A stretch of 64,000 nt of DNA from Mesorhizobium sp. M3A.F.Ca.ET.080.04.2.1 (GCF_003952525.1 NZ_CP034451.1:2852001-2916000), one strand, 5' to 3'; shown: positions 1-7,781, counted from the stretch's first letter. Notes: generated by a model not told the origin, from the sequence alone. Numbers and translations: made by a program.

Positions 1-68
1 TCGGTGGGCCGCGGCTTTAAAAAAGAATGTTTACGCATGCAACAGTTCCTCTAGCGAGCGGCACGCGG

Positions 69-260
69 TCACTCACCTTGCGCGCGCCTGTGTTTGGCGA
101 TCTCAGCAACAGTGTTTTTGCTGATGTCGAGATCGCGAGCAATCCAACGGTAACTGCGGCCTTCGGCGATCACCCCCACGACCCTTGGCGCGAGCCGATC
201 TGACTTCGGTCGCTCTCCCATCTCACGGCCGAGTTTCTTGCTGCGTGCCTTGCTTTGGCA
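69..260 (-). pseudogene. Serine recombinase (resolvase) C-terminal fragment
   Basis: The reverse strand encodes a stretch resembling the C-terminal linker and helix-turn-helix of resolvase/invertase serine recombinases: KKLGREMGERPKSDR, then a helix-turn-helix with RSYRWIARDLDISKNTVAEI. The catalytic N-terminal domain (catalytic Ser, about 120 residues) is absent. Upstream the reading frame runs into unrelated LysE-like sequence in another frame. I read it as the remnant of a mobile-element recombinase. The identity rests on motif recognition only. Confidence 0.55.
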
Positions 261-276
261 AGCCTGGTCTAAATCT

Positions 277-390
277 GACGGTGGCGATGCCGATGCCGCA
301 GACGGCGGCAAGCCCGGCGCCGCGCGAGCGCGCCACGGCGATAGACGCCGTCATCAGGAAGTTCGGTCCGGGCGAAACAGCCGCGACCAA
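277..390 (-). pseudogene. LysE-family translocator N-terminal fragment
   Basis: Reverse-strand translation gives VAAVSPGPNFLMTASIAVAR followed by SRGAGLAAVCGIGIATV, the typical first cytoplasmic loop and second helix of LysE/RhtB amino-acid exporters (the SPGPN motif). An in-frame TGA lies just before it, the first transmembrane helix is missing, and similarity stops near position 277, where the recombinase remnant begins in a different frame. It is therefore a truncated, non-functional fragment. From about 400 to 604 I see nothing beyond the upstream region of trpS. Confidence 0.6.
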
Positions 391-604
391 TCAGAAAGAC
401 GCTAGGGCACAGCAATTCAATTCTGGCTGGCTAGAGCCAACCCAAGCCATGGATCGCGCCTCTTGATCCCGCATTCGCCTTCGTCCATAAGCGCGCCGTC
501 GCAAGACTTTCGCCGGGCGGTTTCCAGCCGCATGATTGGCTCCAAAAAGTCTGCAACTTTTTGGAATCATGCTTATACGGCCCTCCACAAGCCATGGGGA
601 AATC

Positions 605-1672
605 ATGTCCGCCTTCAAGCCACTCGTCTTTTCGGGGGTCCAGCCGACCGGCAACCTGCATCTCGGCAACTATCTCGGCGCCATCAAGAAATTCGTCGCC
701 CTCCAGGAACAGTCCGACTGCATCTACTGCGTCGTCGACCTGCATTCGCTGACGGCGCAGCTCGTCCATCAGGATCTGGGCGACCAGACGCGCTCGATCA
801 CCGCCGCATTCCTTGCCTCCGGCATCGACTCGAAGAAGCACATCGTTTTCAACCAGTCGCGGGTCATCCAGCACGCCGAGCTCGCCTGGATCTTCAATTG
901 CGTGGCGCGCATCGGCTGGATGTACCGCATGACGCAATTCAAGGACAAAGCCGGCAAGGATCGTGAGAACGCCTCGCTCGGCCTGCTCGCCTATCCGAGC
1001 CTGATGGCCGCCGACATCCTGCTCTACCGTGCCACGCATGTGCCGGTTGGCGAGGACCAGAAGCAGCATCTCGAGCTCACCCGCGACATCGCGCAGAAGT
1101 TCAACAACGATTTTTCCGAGCGCATCGCCGCTCTTGGCGTAGGCGTCGAGATGGAGGTCGGCGAAGAGACCGTGAACGGCTATTTCCCGATCACCGAACC
1201 GGTGATCGGCGGCCCCGCGGCGCGCATCATGAGCCTGCGCGACGGCTCCAAGAAGATGTCGAAGTCGGACCCTTCGGACCTTTCGCGCATCAACCTGACG
1301 GACGATGCCGACACCATCTCGAAGAAGATCCGCAAGGCCAAGACCGATCCCGCGGCGCTGCCGAGCGAGGTCGACGGGCTGGAGAGCCGGCCGGAAGCGG
1401 AGAACCTGGTCGGCATCTATGCGGGGCTCGCCGAAATCTCCAAGGCCGACGTGCTGAAGGAATATGGCGGCCAACAGTTCTCCGTGTTCAAGCCGGCGCT
1501 CGCCGACCTTGCCGTGGAAAAGCTCGCGCCGATCGCTTCCGAGATGCGCCGCATCGAGGGCGACCGCGCCTATGTCGACGCCGTGCTCAAGGACGGCGGC
1601 GATCGTGCCCGTGCGATCGCCGAGGGGACGATGAAGACGGTACGCGACATCATCGGCCTGCTGCAGGACTGA
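605..1672 (+). CDS. trpS: Tryptophanyl-tRNA synthetase
   Basis: Class I aminoacyl-tRNA synthetase that charges tRNA-Trp in the cytoplasm. The 355-residue length is normal for bacterial TrpRS. The HIGH-type ATP-binding signature appears as TGNLHLGNY at residues 15-23 and the KMSKS loop as [10 protein letters not shown] near residue 215. The start at ATG 605 (MSAFKPLVF) matches the family N-terminus; the longer open frame upstream has no family similarity. In Rhizobiales trpS commonly precedes a universal stress protein gene, as it does here. Confidence 0.97.
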   Translation: MSAFKPLVFSGVQPTGNLHLGNYLGAIKKFVALQEQSDCIYCVVDLHSLTAQLVHQDLGDQTRSITAAFLASGIDSKKHIVFNQSRVIQHAELAWIFNCVARIGWMYRMTQFKDKAGKDRENASLGLLAYPSLMAADILLYRATHVPVGEDQKQHLELTRDIAQKFNNDFSERIAALGVGVEMEVGEETVNGYFPITEPVIGGPAARIMSLRDGSKKMSKSDPSDLSRINLTDDADTISKKIRKAKTDPAALPSEVDGLESRPEAENLVGIYAGLAEISKADVLKEYGGQQFSVFKPALADLAVEKLAPIASEMRRIEGDRAYVDAVLKDGGDRARAIAEGTMKTVRDIIGLLQD

Positions 1673-1766
1673 TCGGTCCCGCCTTCCATCGCCCTGTCGG
1701 CCGGCGGCTTGCCGCCGGTTCGTGGCGGTGGCAGATTGCGCCGAGTCTCATACCGAGCAGACAGAC

Positions 1767-2258
1767 ATGGTTTCCAAACGCCTTAGCCGCGAAATCGGCC
1801 ATCGCCGCAAGTTCCTGGCGATCATCGACGACACGCCGGAATGCGAGCGCGCCGTCGCCTACGCCTCGACGCGGGCGCAAAGCACCAGCGGCGTGCTGGT
1901 GCTGCTCTATGTGATCGAGCCGGACGATTTCCAGCATTGGCTGGGCGTCGAGAAGATCATGCGCGAGGAGGCAAACGCGACCGCGCGCGCGGCGCTCGAC
2001 ACCTACGCCAACAAAGTACGCCAGAAGCTCGGCATCGAGCCCGAGCTGGTGGTGCGCGAGGGCAAGCCGACGGAAGAGATCCACAAGCTGATCGAGGAGG
2101 ACCAGGACATCGCCATCCTCGTGCTGGCGGCCGGCGCCGGCAAGGAAGGTCCCGGCCCGCTGGTGAGCGCCGTGGCCGGACGGGGGGCCGCGTTCCCGAT
2201 TCCGGTCACCGTGGTGCCGCAGAATTTGTCCGATGAGGAGATCGAGAGCCTGGCTTGA
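1767..2258 (+). CDS. Universal stress protein (UspA family)
   Basis: A 163-residue single-domain Usp protein. After a short N-terminal extension it has the Usp core beginning KFLAIIDDTPECERAV, an alpha/beta nucleotide-binding fold, and ends with the segment containing VSAVAGRGAAFPIPVTVVP. The usual GxxGxxxxxxxGS ATP-binding signature is degenerate, so ATP binding is uncertain. ATG 1767 is preferred over the upstream GTG because family similarity starts shortly after it. It lies 94 bp after trpS and was probably read with it. The specific stress role is unknown. Confidence 0.9.
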   Translation: MVSKRLSREIGHRRKFLAIIDDTPECERAVAYASTRAQSTSGVLVLLYVIEPDDFQHWLGVEKIMREEANATARAALDTYANKVRQKLGIEPELVVREGKPTEEIHKLIEEDQDIAILVLAAGAGKEGPGPLVSAVAGRGAAFPIPVTVVPQNLSDEEIESLA

Positions 2259-2310
2259 GATGTGCAGGTATTCCGGTGAGGCCGGCCTGACCCGAATACC
2301 AGTACATCTC
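2257..2310. repeat. 54-nt near-symmetrical hairpin overlapping the usp stop
   Basis: The arms pair as GAGATGT with ACATCTC, GGTATTC with GAATACC, GGT with ACC and GGCC with GGCC, separated by small symmetrical internal loops. The outer arm overlaps the stop codon of the universal stress protein gene. It has no T-tract, so it looks more like a palindromic intergenic element or an mRNA-stabilising fold than an intrinsic terminator. Confidence 0.6.
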
Positions 2311-2446
2311 AGCGTGAGTGCAAAGGGCCGAAAAAACATTCCGCCAGCCAGCCATTCGGGCGACGCGTTTCGCTTGAATGTCCAGCCGATAGAGCCTATT
2401 TAGAACTATTCCAAACTATCGGCCCGGCAAGGGCCTGGAGATATCC

Positions 2447-3016
2447 ATGTTCATCCAGACCGAATCGACGCCGAACCCGGCGACGCTCAAGTTCCTGCCC
2501 GGCAAGGAAGTGCTGCGCGACGGCACCGCCGATTTTCGCGACGCCGCCAGCGCCGGCGAAGCCTCGCCGCTGGCCGGTCGGCTGTTCGAGATCCCCGGCG
2601 TCACCGGCGTGTTCTTCGGCTATGATTTCATCACCGTCAGCAAGGACGGGCCCGACTGGCAGCATCTGAAGCCGGCCATCCTCGGCGCCATCATGGAGCA
2701 CTTCATGTCCGGCGCGCCGGTGATGGCGTCCGCGGCTCCGGCGAGCGACGCCGGCCAGACCGGCGAGTTCTACGACAAGGCTGACGAGGAGCTGGTTCTG
2801 ACCATCAAGGAACTGCTCGACACCCGCGTGCGCCCGGCGGTGGCGCAGGACGGCGGCGACATCACCTTCCGCGGCTTCGAGAACGGCACCGTGTTCCTGC
2901 ACATGAAGGGCGCCTGCGCCGGCTGCCCGTCGTCGACGGCGACGCTGAAGCACGGCATCCAGAACCTGCTTCGCCACTTCGTACCGGAGGTGCAGCAGGT
3001 CGAGCAGGTCGCCTGA
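2447..3016 (+). CDS. nfuA: NfuA-type iron-sulfur cluster scaffold/carrier
   Basis: A 189-residue protein with an N-terminal Nfu_N domain (FIQTESTPNPATLKFLPG at residues 2-19) and a C-terminal NifU-like domain containing the CxxC cluster-binding motif GACAGCPSS (C157, C160). It carries 4Fe-4S clusters to client apoproteins in the cytosol. Domain order and length match the alphaproteobacterial and mitochondrial NFU1 type. The ATG at 2447 begins directly with the conserved FIQTE segment. It stands alone, with the hairpin behind usp on one side and a terminator on the other. Confidence 0.95.
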   Translation: MFIQTESTPNPATLKFLPGKEVLRDGTADFRDAASAGEASPLAGRLFEIPGVTGVFFGYDFITVSKDGPDWQHLKPAILGAIMEHFMSGAPVMASAAPASDAGQTGEFYDKADEELVLTIKELLDTRVRPAVAQDGGDITFRGFENGTVFLHMKGACAGCPSSTATLKHGIQNLLRHFVPEVQQVEQVA

Positions 3017-3047
3017 CGCCCATTGATAGTTCTACCCTGCTGACCAT

Positions 3048-3120
3048 CTGGCTCGGTTTCCTGCGCTTCCGGTGCTCACGTACCAAAACGTACGCTCCGC
3101 TCCGGTTCTCGAAAACCAAA
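3048..3120. repeat. Imperfect palindromic intergenic element
   Basis: Between nfuA and its terminator lies a dyad centred on CGTACCAAAACGTACG, flanked by CCGGTGCTCA on the left and CTCCGCTCCGG on the right, so that CCGG...GTAC faces GTAC...CCGG. It looks like a short dispersed palindromic (REP-like) element. Only this copy is in the window, so membership of a repeat family is inferred. Confidence 0.4.
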
Positions 3121-3182
3121 CCATATGGATTCAGCAGGGCGAACTCTCAAAAGGGCGTCGATCCGCAACACGCCAAAAACAA

Positions 3183-3208
3183 AAAACCGGGCCGAATTGC
3201 CCGGTTTT
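3183..3208. terminator. Rho-independent terminator, probably bidirectional
   Basis: A perfect inverted repeat AAAACCGGGC / GCCCGGTTTT with a 6-nt loop (CGAATT), followed by CTGTTTTT and preceded by an A-run. It lies between the convergent nfuA and L,D-transpeptidase genes and can serve both strands. Confidence 0.9.
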
Positions 3209-3277
3209 CTGTTTTTGGACGTCTTGTTGTTGCCTAGACGGTCCGCCCACTAAAGCTTTTGGCCGCGGCCATCGCGA

Positions 3278-3895
3278 TCACATCACGATGACCTTGGCAC
3301 CGACCGAGGTCCGGTCGTAGAGGTCGATGATGTCCTGGTTCATCAGGCGGATGCAGCCCGAGGACATCGCCTTGCCGATCGAGAACCACTCCGGGCTGCC
3401 GTGCAGGCGGTAGCCCATGTCACCGCCCTTGTTGAACAGGTACATGGCGCGCGCGCCGAGCGGGTTCTTCAGGCCCGGCTCCATGCCGCCGGCGAATTTG
3501 GCGAGTTCCGGCTGGCGCCTGATCATCTGCGAGGGCGGCGTCCAGGTCGGCCATTCGCGCTTCAGCGCGATACGGGCGGTGCCGTGCCATTCGAAACCCT
3601 CGCGGCCGACACCGATGCCGTAGCGCATCGCCAGGCCGTCGCCCTCGACGAGATAGAGGAACTTGTTCTGGGTATCGACGATGATGGTGCCCGGCTTTTC
3701 CTTGGTGTCGTAGTCCACCTCCTGCCGGTGGAAGCGCGCCGGAACCTTCTCGATCGGGATGCGCGGCAGCTGATAGCCGGCATCGGTCATCGCGCCATAG
3801 TTGTTGGTGAACAATCGCGAGCCGATGGTGCTGCAGCCGCTGATCGCGGTCGACAACGCCAGAGCCGCGACGATTGCAAAAGACTTCAAGCGCAT
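3278..3895 (-). CDS. L,D-transpeptidase (YkuD) lipoprotein
   Basis: A 205-residue exported enzyme. The N-terminus MRLKSFAIVAALALSTAISGC is a lipoprotein signal with lipobox AISGC. The YkuD domain follows and carries the catalytic motif with His165 (RLHGSP) and Cys181 (SSGCIRL). YkuD enzymes form 3-3 cross-links in peptidoglycan or attach proteins to it in the periplasm. The start at 3895 is chosen because it opens the signal peptide; an in-frame extension adds 21 residues without a signal. The gene ends against the shared terminator. Confidence 0.93.
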   Translation of the reverse strand: MRLKSFAIVAALALSTAISGCSTIGSRLFTNNYGAMTDAGYQLPRIPIEKVPARFHRQEVDYDTKEKPGTIIVDTQNKFLYLVEGDGLAMRYGIGVGREGFEWHGTARIALKREWPTWTPPSQMIRRQPELAKFAGGMEPGLKNPLGARAMYLFNKGGDMGYRLHGSPEWFSIGKAMSSGCIRLMNQDIIDLYDRTSVGAKVIVM

Positions 3896-4122
3896 GAAGA
3901 TGTCCGACGCCCTGCATAATAGCGGCGGCACGAATTGGCCGCCTTTCTTAACCATCATTCATGCTGTCATTTCTTTTGCTTGCCAAGCTCGCGCTGCCTA
4001 TATGCATGGTCTTCCCTGACGGTATGCGCCGAACTGCGGCATTTCGGCAACATGGCTCTCGGGATTGTGAAGCAAAATCAATGAGGCTGTCCGACGGCTC
4101 GCCGTCAACAAGGAGAGAGCGC

Positions 4123-4536
4123 ATGAATGTCGGCGATGCGGCGGAGCGTTCCGGCCTGCCGGCCAAGACCATCCGCTACTATGAAGAGATCGGCCTGATC
4201 CGGCCGGCGCGGGCCGGCAACGGCTACCGCGACTACTCCGGCGACGACGTCCACAGGCTGGCCTTCCTGCGCCGCGCCCGCAACCTCGGTTTCTCAATCG
4301 ACGATTGCAGGCAGCTGATGGCGCTTTATCAGGACCGCGACCGCGCCAGCCATGACGTGCGCGAGATCGCAGCAGCCCATGTCCGGGCGATCGAGGAAAA
4401 AGTGCGCGAACTGCAGTCGATGCGCTCGACACTGCAGAAGCTGATCCACGCCTGCCACGGGGACGGCCGGCCGGACTGCCCGATCCTGGACGACATGGCG
4501 GGGACGGCGGAGGACGACAGGGTTGTAGGCGCTTAA
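4123..4536 (+). CDS. MerR-family copper-responsive regulator (CueR/HmrR type)
   Basis: A 137-residue MerR protein: N-terminal winged helix (MNVGDAAERSGLPAKTIRYY), a dimerisation coiled coil at residues 80-110, and a metal loop with C111 and C119 spaced C-x7-C (CHGDGRPDC), the arrangement of Cu(I)/Ag(I)/Au(I) sensors such as CueR and HmrR. ATG 4123 follows the Shine-Dalgarno AGGAGAGAG; the longer upstream frame has no family similarity. No copper exporter gene adjoins it, so its target lies elsewhere. Confidence 0.9.
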   Translation: MNVGDAAERSGLPAKTIRYYEEIGLIRPARAGNGYRDYSGDDVHRLAFLRRARNLGFSIDDCRQLMALYQDRDRASHDVREIAAAHVRAIEEKVRELQSMRSTLQKLIHACHGDGRPDCPILDDMAGTAEDDRVVGA

Positions 4537-4645
4537 GGACTGCCCGACAGGCCAGGTGCGCGTCATACGAAGGTGAAGCTGGACAGGCGCTCGATCCCGG
4601 TCTTAGCTCGCAACAACCACCACTCAGCGGCAGGAGCGCTTAACT

Positions 4646-4939
4646 GTGAAGGGATACTGGCTCATCATCGGCACCGAGATTTCCGATCAGGAAGCGCAGG
4701 CCGAGTATGGACGGCTGTGGAAACCCATCGGCGAGAAGTATCAGGCGCGCACCAACCCCTCGAAAACGCCGCCCTTGCTTAAAGAGGCGCGCGATGCCGG
4801 CCGGGTGCTCGTCGTCGAATTCCCGTCATTGGAGGCTGCCAAGGCCTGCTACGATGACCCGGCTTACGAGGAAGCGAAGCGGTTCGCGCTGCAGGCGTCG
4901 AGCCGCGTCTTGCTGATCTTCGAAGGGGACCTCGGGTAG
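4646..4939 (+). CDS. DUF1330 domain protein
   Basis: A 97-residue protein beginning at a GTG (MKGYWLIIGTEISDQEA). The ferredoxin-like alpha/beta fold of DUF1330 is recognisable from the opening YWL strand, the central RVLVVEFPSLEAAKACYDDP segment and EEAKRF, followed by a C-terminal strand (VLLIFEGDL). The family has no established reaction. It stands alone between the merR gene and the RiPP-precursor-like gene. Confidence 0.85.
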   Translation: MKGYWLIIGTEISDQEAQAEYGRLWKPIGEKYQARTNPSKTPPLLKEARDAGRVLVVEFPSLEAAKACYDDPAYEEAKRFALQASSRVLLIFEGDLG

Positions 4940-5070
4940 CTGGAGTGAAGGGCCCTGCAATCGACCGCATAACCGTTTGACAAAACCAGTTGGCACTCGG
5001 CCGGCGGGCATGGACACATTGCTTTAACCGCTGCTAATCAATGCTCCTCGCAAAAAGGGGGATTTGGCAG

Positions 5071-5196
5071 ATGAAGAAATATGAGAAGCCCACACTGGTC
5101 AAGGCGGCCCGCCTGCAAGCGCTGACGGCTCAACAAGTGAGCTCCCAGCCGCCAGTGGATGATAATAGCGATGGCTCCGGTACCGACGTTAACTAG
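5071..5196 (+). CDS. Orphan RiPP precursor-like peptide (lasso-type leader)
   Basis: A 41-codon gene with a good ribosome site (AGGGGG, 9 bases before the ATG). The peptide starts MKKYEKPTLVKAARLQALTA, matching the leader pattern Y-x-x-P-x-L...T-x of lasso-peptide precursors, where Tyr, Pro and Leu contact the PqqD-like B1 protein and Thr is the penultimate leader residue. The remaining 21 residues (QQVSSQPPVDDN, then SDGSGTDVN) are polar and acidic. Cleavage after TA would give a Gln first residue with the nearest Asp at position 10, which does not fit a standard 7-9-residue lasso ring. The product type is therefore open. No modification genes adjoin it; the nearest are at 17.3-20.2 kb. Confidence 0.6.
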   Translation: MKKYEKPTLVKAARLQALTAQQVSSQPPVDDNSDGSGTDVN

Positions 5197-5359
5197 GCCC
5201 CTGTCAAATTCGGATTTGTCAAAAATAAAGTCGCCTACTGATATCGCGCAATGAGACCACTATCGGTCAATGCAGGACTCGTACGGCGCCGTTGAAGTCC
5301 GTGCGGGAGATCACCGGGAGGGACGCCGCATTCATCCCCTGTTTTGGGGCTGGGTCGCG

Positions 5360-5656
5360 CTAGCGAATTTGCGTCGCCCACTCTCGAAACTTCTCAAGCA
5401 GGGAACGAAGCTGGAGCGGGCCGCCGGCGCCGTGAAACACGTTGCCCTCTGTCCAGCACGTCCACCAGTCGGTTTCATGCTCATAATTGTGCGAGACTGG
5501 ATCAAGGGTCCGTCCGTCGCAGTCTGTCCCGGCTAGGTCGATTTTTAATGACCAACCCGGGTTATCGATGGTGTTGATTGAAGGACCAGCCCCGTGTTCC
5601 CAATCCCCATCGCATTGGGCTTCGTACCAGTGTGCCAACCAATCCAGAACATCCAT
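5360..5656 (-). CDS. Immunity protein 53 family (Imm53)
   Basis: A 98-residue small acidic protein rich in Trp (MDVLDWLAHWYEAQCDGDWE, then NPGWSLKIDLAGT and DWWTCW, ending in EKFREWATQ). The LDWLxxWYxxQCxGDWEH opening, NPGWSxKIDLxGT core and GAGGPLxLxxLLxxFRxWA tail are the pattern I know for Imm53, a family of immunity proteins encoded beside polymorphic (contact-dependent or secreted) toxins. No toxin gene is seen nearby, so it appears to be an orphan immunity gene, perhaps protective against neighbours' toxins. Confidence 0.8.
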   Translation of the reverse strand: MDVLDWLAHWYEAQCDGDWEHGAGPSINTIDNPGWSLKIDLAGTDCDGRTLDPVSHNYEHETDWWTCWTEGNVFHGAGGPLQLRSLLEKFREWATQIR

Positions 5657-5825
5657 CAGACTAAGCTAGCGAACTGCCCCAGCATGGAAAGACGGCCTTC
5701 AACCAAGCCGGATTTGTCGAATATGACGCCCACAACTAGGATGATCCTATATTTGACAGGTCCGGATAACGGGCTGATGATTTCAGGTGCGGAGGGCGAT
5801 GGTTCTTGCAAGGGAGGGGAATACC

Positions 5826-6098
5826 ATGGTCCGCATTTTTGCACTATCAGTCGCTTTCGCCACGCTTGCTCTTCCGACCTTCGCCGAGGACACGGTCGAT
5901 ACTGCAAAAGTCACCTGCAAAGAGTACCTCGACAGCGATCACAATTTGATGGTGGCGATGGAGACGGCGTTTCACGAGGCAATGAAGAACGATCCTAAGC
6001 TCGGCTCGCTCAATCAAGCCGAATTATCCCTTGTGATGTGGGACAATTGCACCGGCAAGCCAGACACGAAGGTAATCGACGCCCTGCAGGCGCAGTGA
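5826..6098 (+). CDS. HdeA/HdeB-like periplasmic protein
   Basis: A 90-residue exported protein with signal peptide MVRIFALSVAFATLALPTFA and a mature part holding two cysteines (VTCKEYL and WDNCTG). These could form the single disulfide typical of HdeA-type acid-stress chaperones, small helical proteins that bind unfolded periplasmic proteins at low pH. ATG 5826 follows the strong Shine-Dalgarno GGGAGGGGA; the longer frame upstream lacks a signal. The acid-chaperone role is inferred from the fold pattern only. Confidence 0.7.
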   Translation: MVRIFALSVAFATLALPTFAEDTVDTAKVTCKEYLDSDHNLMVAMETAFHEAMKNDPKLGSLNQAELSLVMWDNCTGKPDTKVIDALQAQ

Positions 6099-6153
6099 TC
6101 GTTCCGGCGCAGCTTTGCAGAGCGTGGAAGGCTAGAAGGCCGTCGAGAGAGTT

Positions 6154-6161
6154 GGCGACTG
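6154..6161. repeat. Target-site duplication, left copy
   Basis: GGCGACTG directly precedes the left terminal inverted repeat. The identical 8 bp at 9796-9803 follow the right one. An 8-bp duplication is the length known for IS1595-family transposition. Confidence 0.95.
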
Positions 6162-6184
6162 GGCGATTATCTGGTTGACAAACC
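6162..6184 (+). repeat. Left terminal inverted repeat of the transposon
   Basis: This 23-bp end is an exact reverse complement of 9773-9795. The outermost bases GGCGATTATC abut the target duplication. Confidence 0.95.
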
Positions 6185-6308
6185 AAGGGTGCGATAGGAA
6201 TATAATCCAGACAGGCCGGCATTCATAAGGACTCGCGAAATTAAGCGTGTAGAGTTATAATCTGCCCGTTCGCGGGGAATGGTCTTCGCCCCCGCAAATG
6301 AGGGCAAC

Positions 6309-6608
6309 ATGGCGGATTCAGAATCCTTGTCGGCAATGGATGCCGAAACCCCAAGATCGGTCACAAACGAAACCCGGGACGACAAACTCCCCGAGAGCAA
6401 ATGGCGGGACTTCGCTGCGGCACTCGTCGAAGGCGAAGCAATAATCGCACGCCAGCGCGCTCTCATCGAAAAGCTCGCACAGGATGGGCATCCGACAGAG
6501 GAGGCCGAAAAATTCCTGCGCAAGTTCATGAAAACGCAAGCGGAGAACGTCGCCCGCTGGGAACTGATATCAGGTCAGGTTCAATCGAAAAGCCCCAGCG
6601 CTGACTAG
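6309..6608 (+). CDS. Transposon passenger: small helical protein of unknown function
   Basis: A 99-residue soluble protein. Residues 35-75 read EGEAIIARQRALIEKLAQDG, then HPTEEAEKFLRKF, a helical hairpin that recurs in the next gene (ERHIERQREIVADF, then EELLDLFEQMQ). The pair therefore look like divergent copies of one small family, of a kind common as hypothetical proteins in Rhizobiales. ATG 6309 is chosen because GAGGGCAAC precedes it; an ATG at 6279 would add ten residues. I do not recognise a function. Confidence 0.7.
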   Translation: MADSESLSAMDAETPRSVTNETRDDKLPESKWRDFAAALVEGEAIIARQRALIEKLAQDGHPTEEAEKFLRKFMKTQAENVARWELISGQVQSKSPSAD

Positions 6609-6667
6609 CCGGCATTCGACTTTCTACCGCCTAAAGGTGTACAGTCCCCTCTTGGGAAGAGATGGTT

Positions 6668-6874
6668 ATGCCCGAAACCACGACGCTTGAGATGCTAGAG
6701 CGCCACGTTCTCTTGGGAGAGCGCCACATAGAGCGCCAGCGAGAGATCGTTGCTGACTTCCGCCACAGGGGCTACCGGACTGACCTAGCCGAAGAGCTTT
6801 TGGACCTGTTCGAGCAGATGCAGATTTTGCACGTCGCTCACCGGGATCGGCTTTTGAATTCAACGCAAGGCTAG
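6668..6874 (+). CDS. Transposon passenger: small helical protein, relative of 6309
   Basis: A 68-residue protein (MPETTTLEMLERHVLLGERH onward) built from the GERHIxRQRxIVxxFxxxGYxT hairpin shared with the preceding gene, then an amphipathic helix LLDLFEQMQILHVAHRDRLL. The GGGAAGAG ribosome site sits 9-12 bases before ATG 6668 but almost touches ATG 6662, so 6668 is the likelier start. Function unknown. From 6875 to 7066 nothing is recognised. Confidence 0.65.
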   Translation: MPETTTLEMLERHVLLGERHIERQREIVADFRHRGYRTDLAEELLDLFEQMQILHVAHRDRLLNSTQG

Positions 6875-7066
6875 GGATCGGCGCCAGGGCTTAGGCAGGT
6901 ACGCTGTACATGCATGACCTAACGTTAGCTTGCGCTAATGTCGTGAACGAAGGGTGAATCGCGGCAACCTTCGGCCTGAGGACTCGTTAACCGATTCGAG
7001 TCAAGAGGCTGATATGGCTTTTCACGGCAAATCACTTTACTATCCAGTTCACTACTGGGGGACGCC

Positions 7067-7348
7067 ATGAGCCATATCGATCATTCGCAGTTGCAGCGAG
7101 TTTCGGTGATCTTCGAAAAGCGGCCCGATGGCGGGCTTCGAGTATCAAGCCCCGACGTGCCAGGTTTTAGACTGTCGCACAGTCGGGCAGACTTGGTTAC
7201 AGCCGATATAATTCCAGCGCTTGAAACGATAATCGGCGCAATGATTGGGAAGCCAGTTCGCGTAACAATGGCGGGCAAACGGCTCCCTCTCCCGTCGGAA
7301 GCTCTGCAACAGACAACCGCTGACTACGTGGCTAAGATAGCCGCCTGA
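7067..7348 (+). CDS. Transposon passenger: hypothetical, possibly HicB-like fold
   Basis: A 93-residue protein (MSHIDHSQLQRVSVIFEKRP, then DGGLRVSSPDVPGFRLSHSR). A beta-hairpin ending in SPDVPGF followed by a helix recalls HicB/DUF1902-type antitoxin folds, but the similarity is weak and no HicA partner is seen. The stop overlaps the start of the next gene (TGATG), so the two are translationally coupled and probably work together. Function unknown. Confidence 0.6.
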   Translation: MSHIDHSQLQRVSVIFEKRPDGGLRVSSPDVPGFRLSHSRADLVTADIIPALETIIGAMIGKPVRVTMAGKRLPLPSEALQQTTADYVAKIAA

Positions 7349-7614
7349 TGATCGCAGTTCGGCTGCTTCAGCGGCACGAATGGGAGAAGCGCCTTCGGTC
7401 CTACGGCTGCTATCCCATTGACGGTCTGACCGAGCTAAACACGTCTGAATGGTGGCGCTGGCCTTGGGGAGGCGCGCCCTTCACTGTTTCATCAGAGTTC
7501 GATGGGTCGATGGACGAATGGGCCTTTCAAGGCATCATGCGCGACATGGCCGAACTCGCGCCGCCCGATTGGGAATTCAGCGACCCATACAATGCGGGGA
7601 AACCGAAGGCCTAG
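7348..7614 (+). CDS. Transposon passenger: hypothetical, coupled to 7067
   Basis: An 88-residue Trp-rich protein (RHEWEKRLRSYGCYPIDG, then ELNTSEWWRWPWGGAPFTVS, ending in PPDWEFSDPYNAG). It has no signal or membrane segment. The ATG overlaps the TGA of the preceding gene by one base. If 7067 is an antitoxin-like protein this could be its partner, but it does not resemble the 60-residue HicA toxins. I do not recognise the family. Confidence 0.6.
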   Translation: MIAVRLLQRHEWEKRLRSYGCYPIDGLTELNTSEWWRWPWGGAPFTVSSEFDGSMDEWAFQGIMRDMAELAPPDWEFSDPYNAGKPKA

Positions 7615-7781
7615 TTCTTGGTGTCGTCACGCTTGCGCCGCGCGAGTTCCTTTATCTGCTCATTGGTGAGCTTGGGCGCGTTGGCGATCTTTTCAACCGC
7701 GGCCTCGAAGGCTTCGTCCGACTGATCGGTTCCAAGTTCGCGCGCTGCTTTGCGGAATTTTTCGATCTGGGATTCTTTCAT
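7611..7781 (-). CDS. Transposon passenger: small hypothetical protein
   Basis: A 56-residue charged helical protein (MKESQIEKFRKAARELGTDQ, then SDEAFEAAVEKIANAPKL). The same pattern is familiar from short hypothetical proteins of rhizobia. ATG 7781 is preferred to the 19-codon upstream extension because the pattern begins there, although the ribosome site is weak. It converges with the 7348 gene, the two overlapping by 4 bp. Function unknown. Confidence 0.55.
   Translation of the reverse strand: MKESQIEKFRKAARELGTDQSDEAFEAAVEKIANAPKLTNEQIKELARRKRDDTKN

Noticed and set aside
185..466. Forward 93-codon frame at the left edge
   Set aside because: It lies opposite the recombinase and LysE fragments, and its translation matches nothing.
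4977..4982. TTGACA upstream of the 5071 gene as a -35 box
   Set aside because: No matching -10 lies at the right spacing, so it is not annotated as a promoter.
5594..5998. Forward 134-codon frame overlapping the Imm53 gene and the HdeA-like gene
   Set aside because: It overlaps two better-supported genes in other frames and has no signal, motif or ribosome site.
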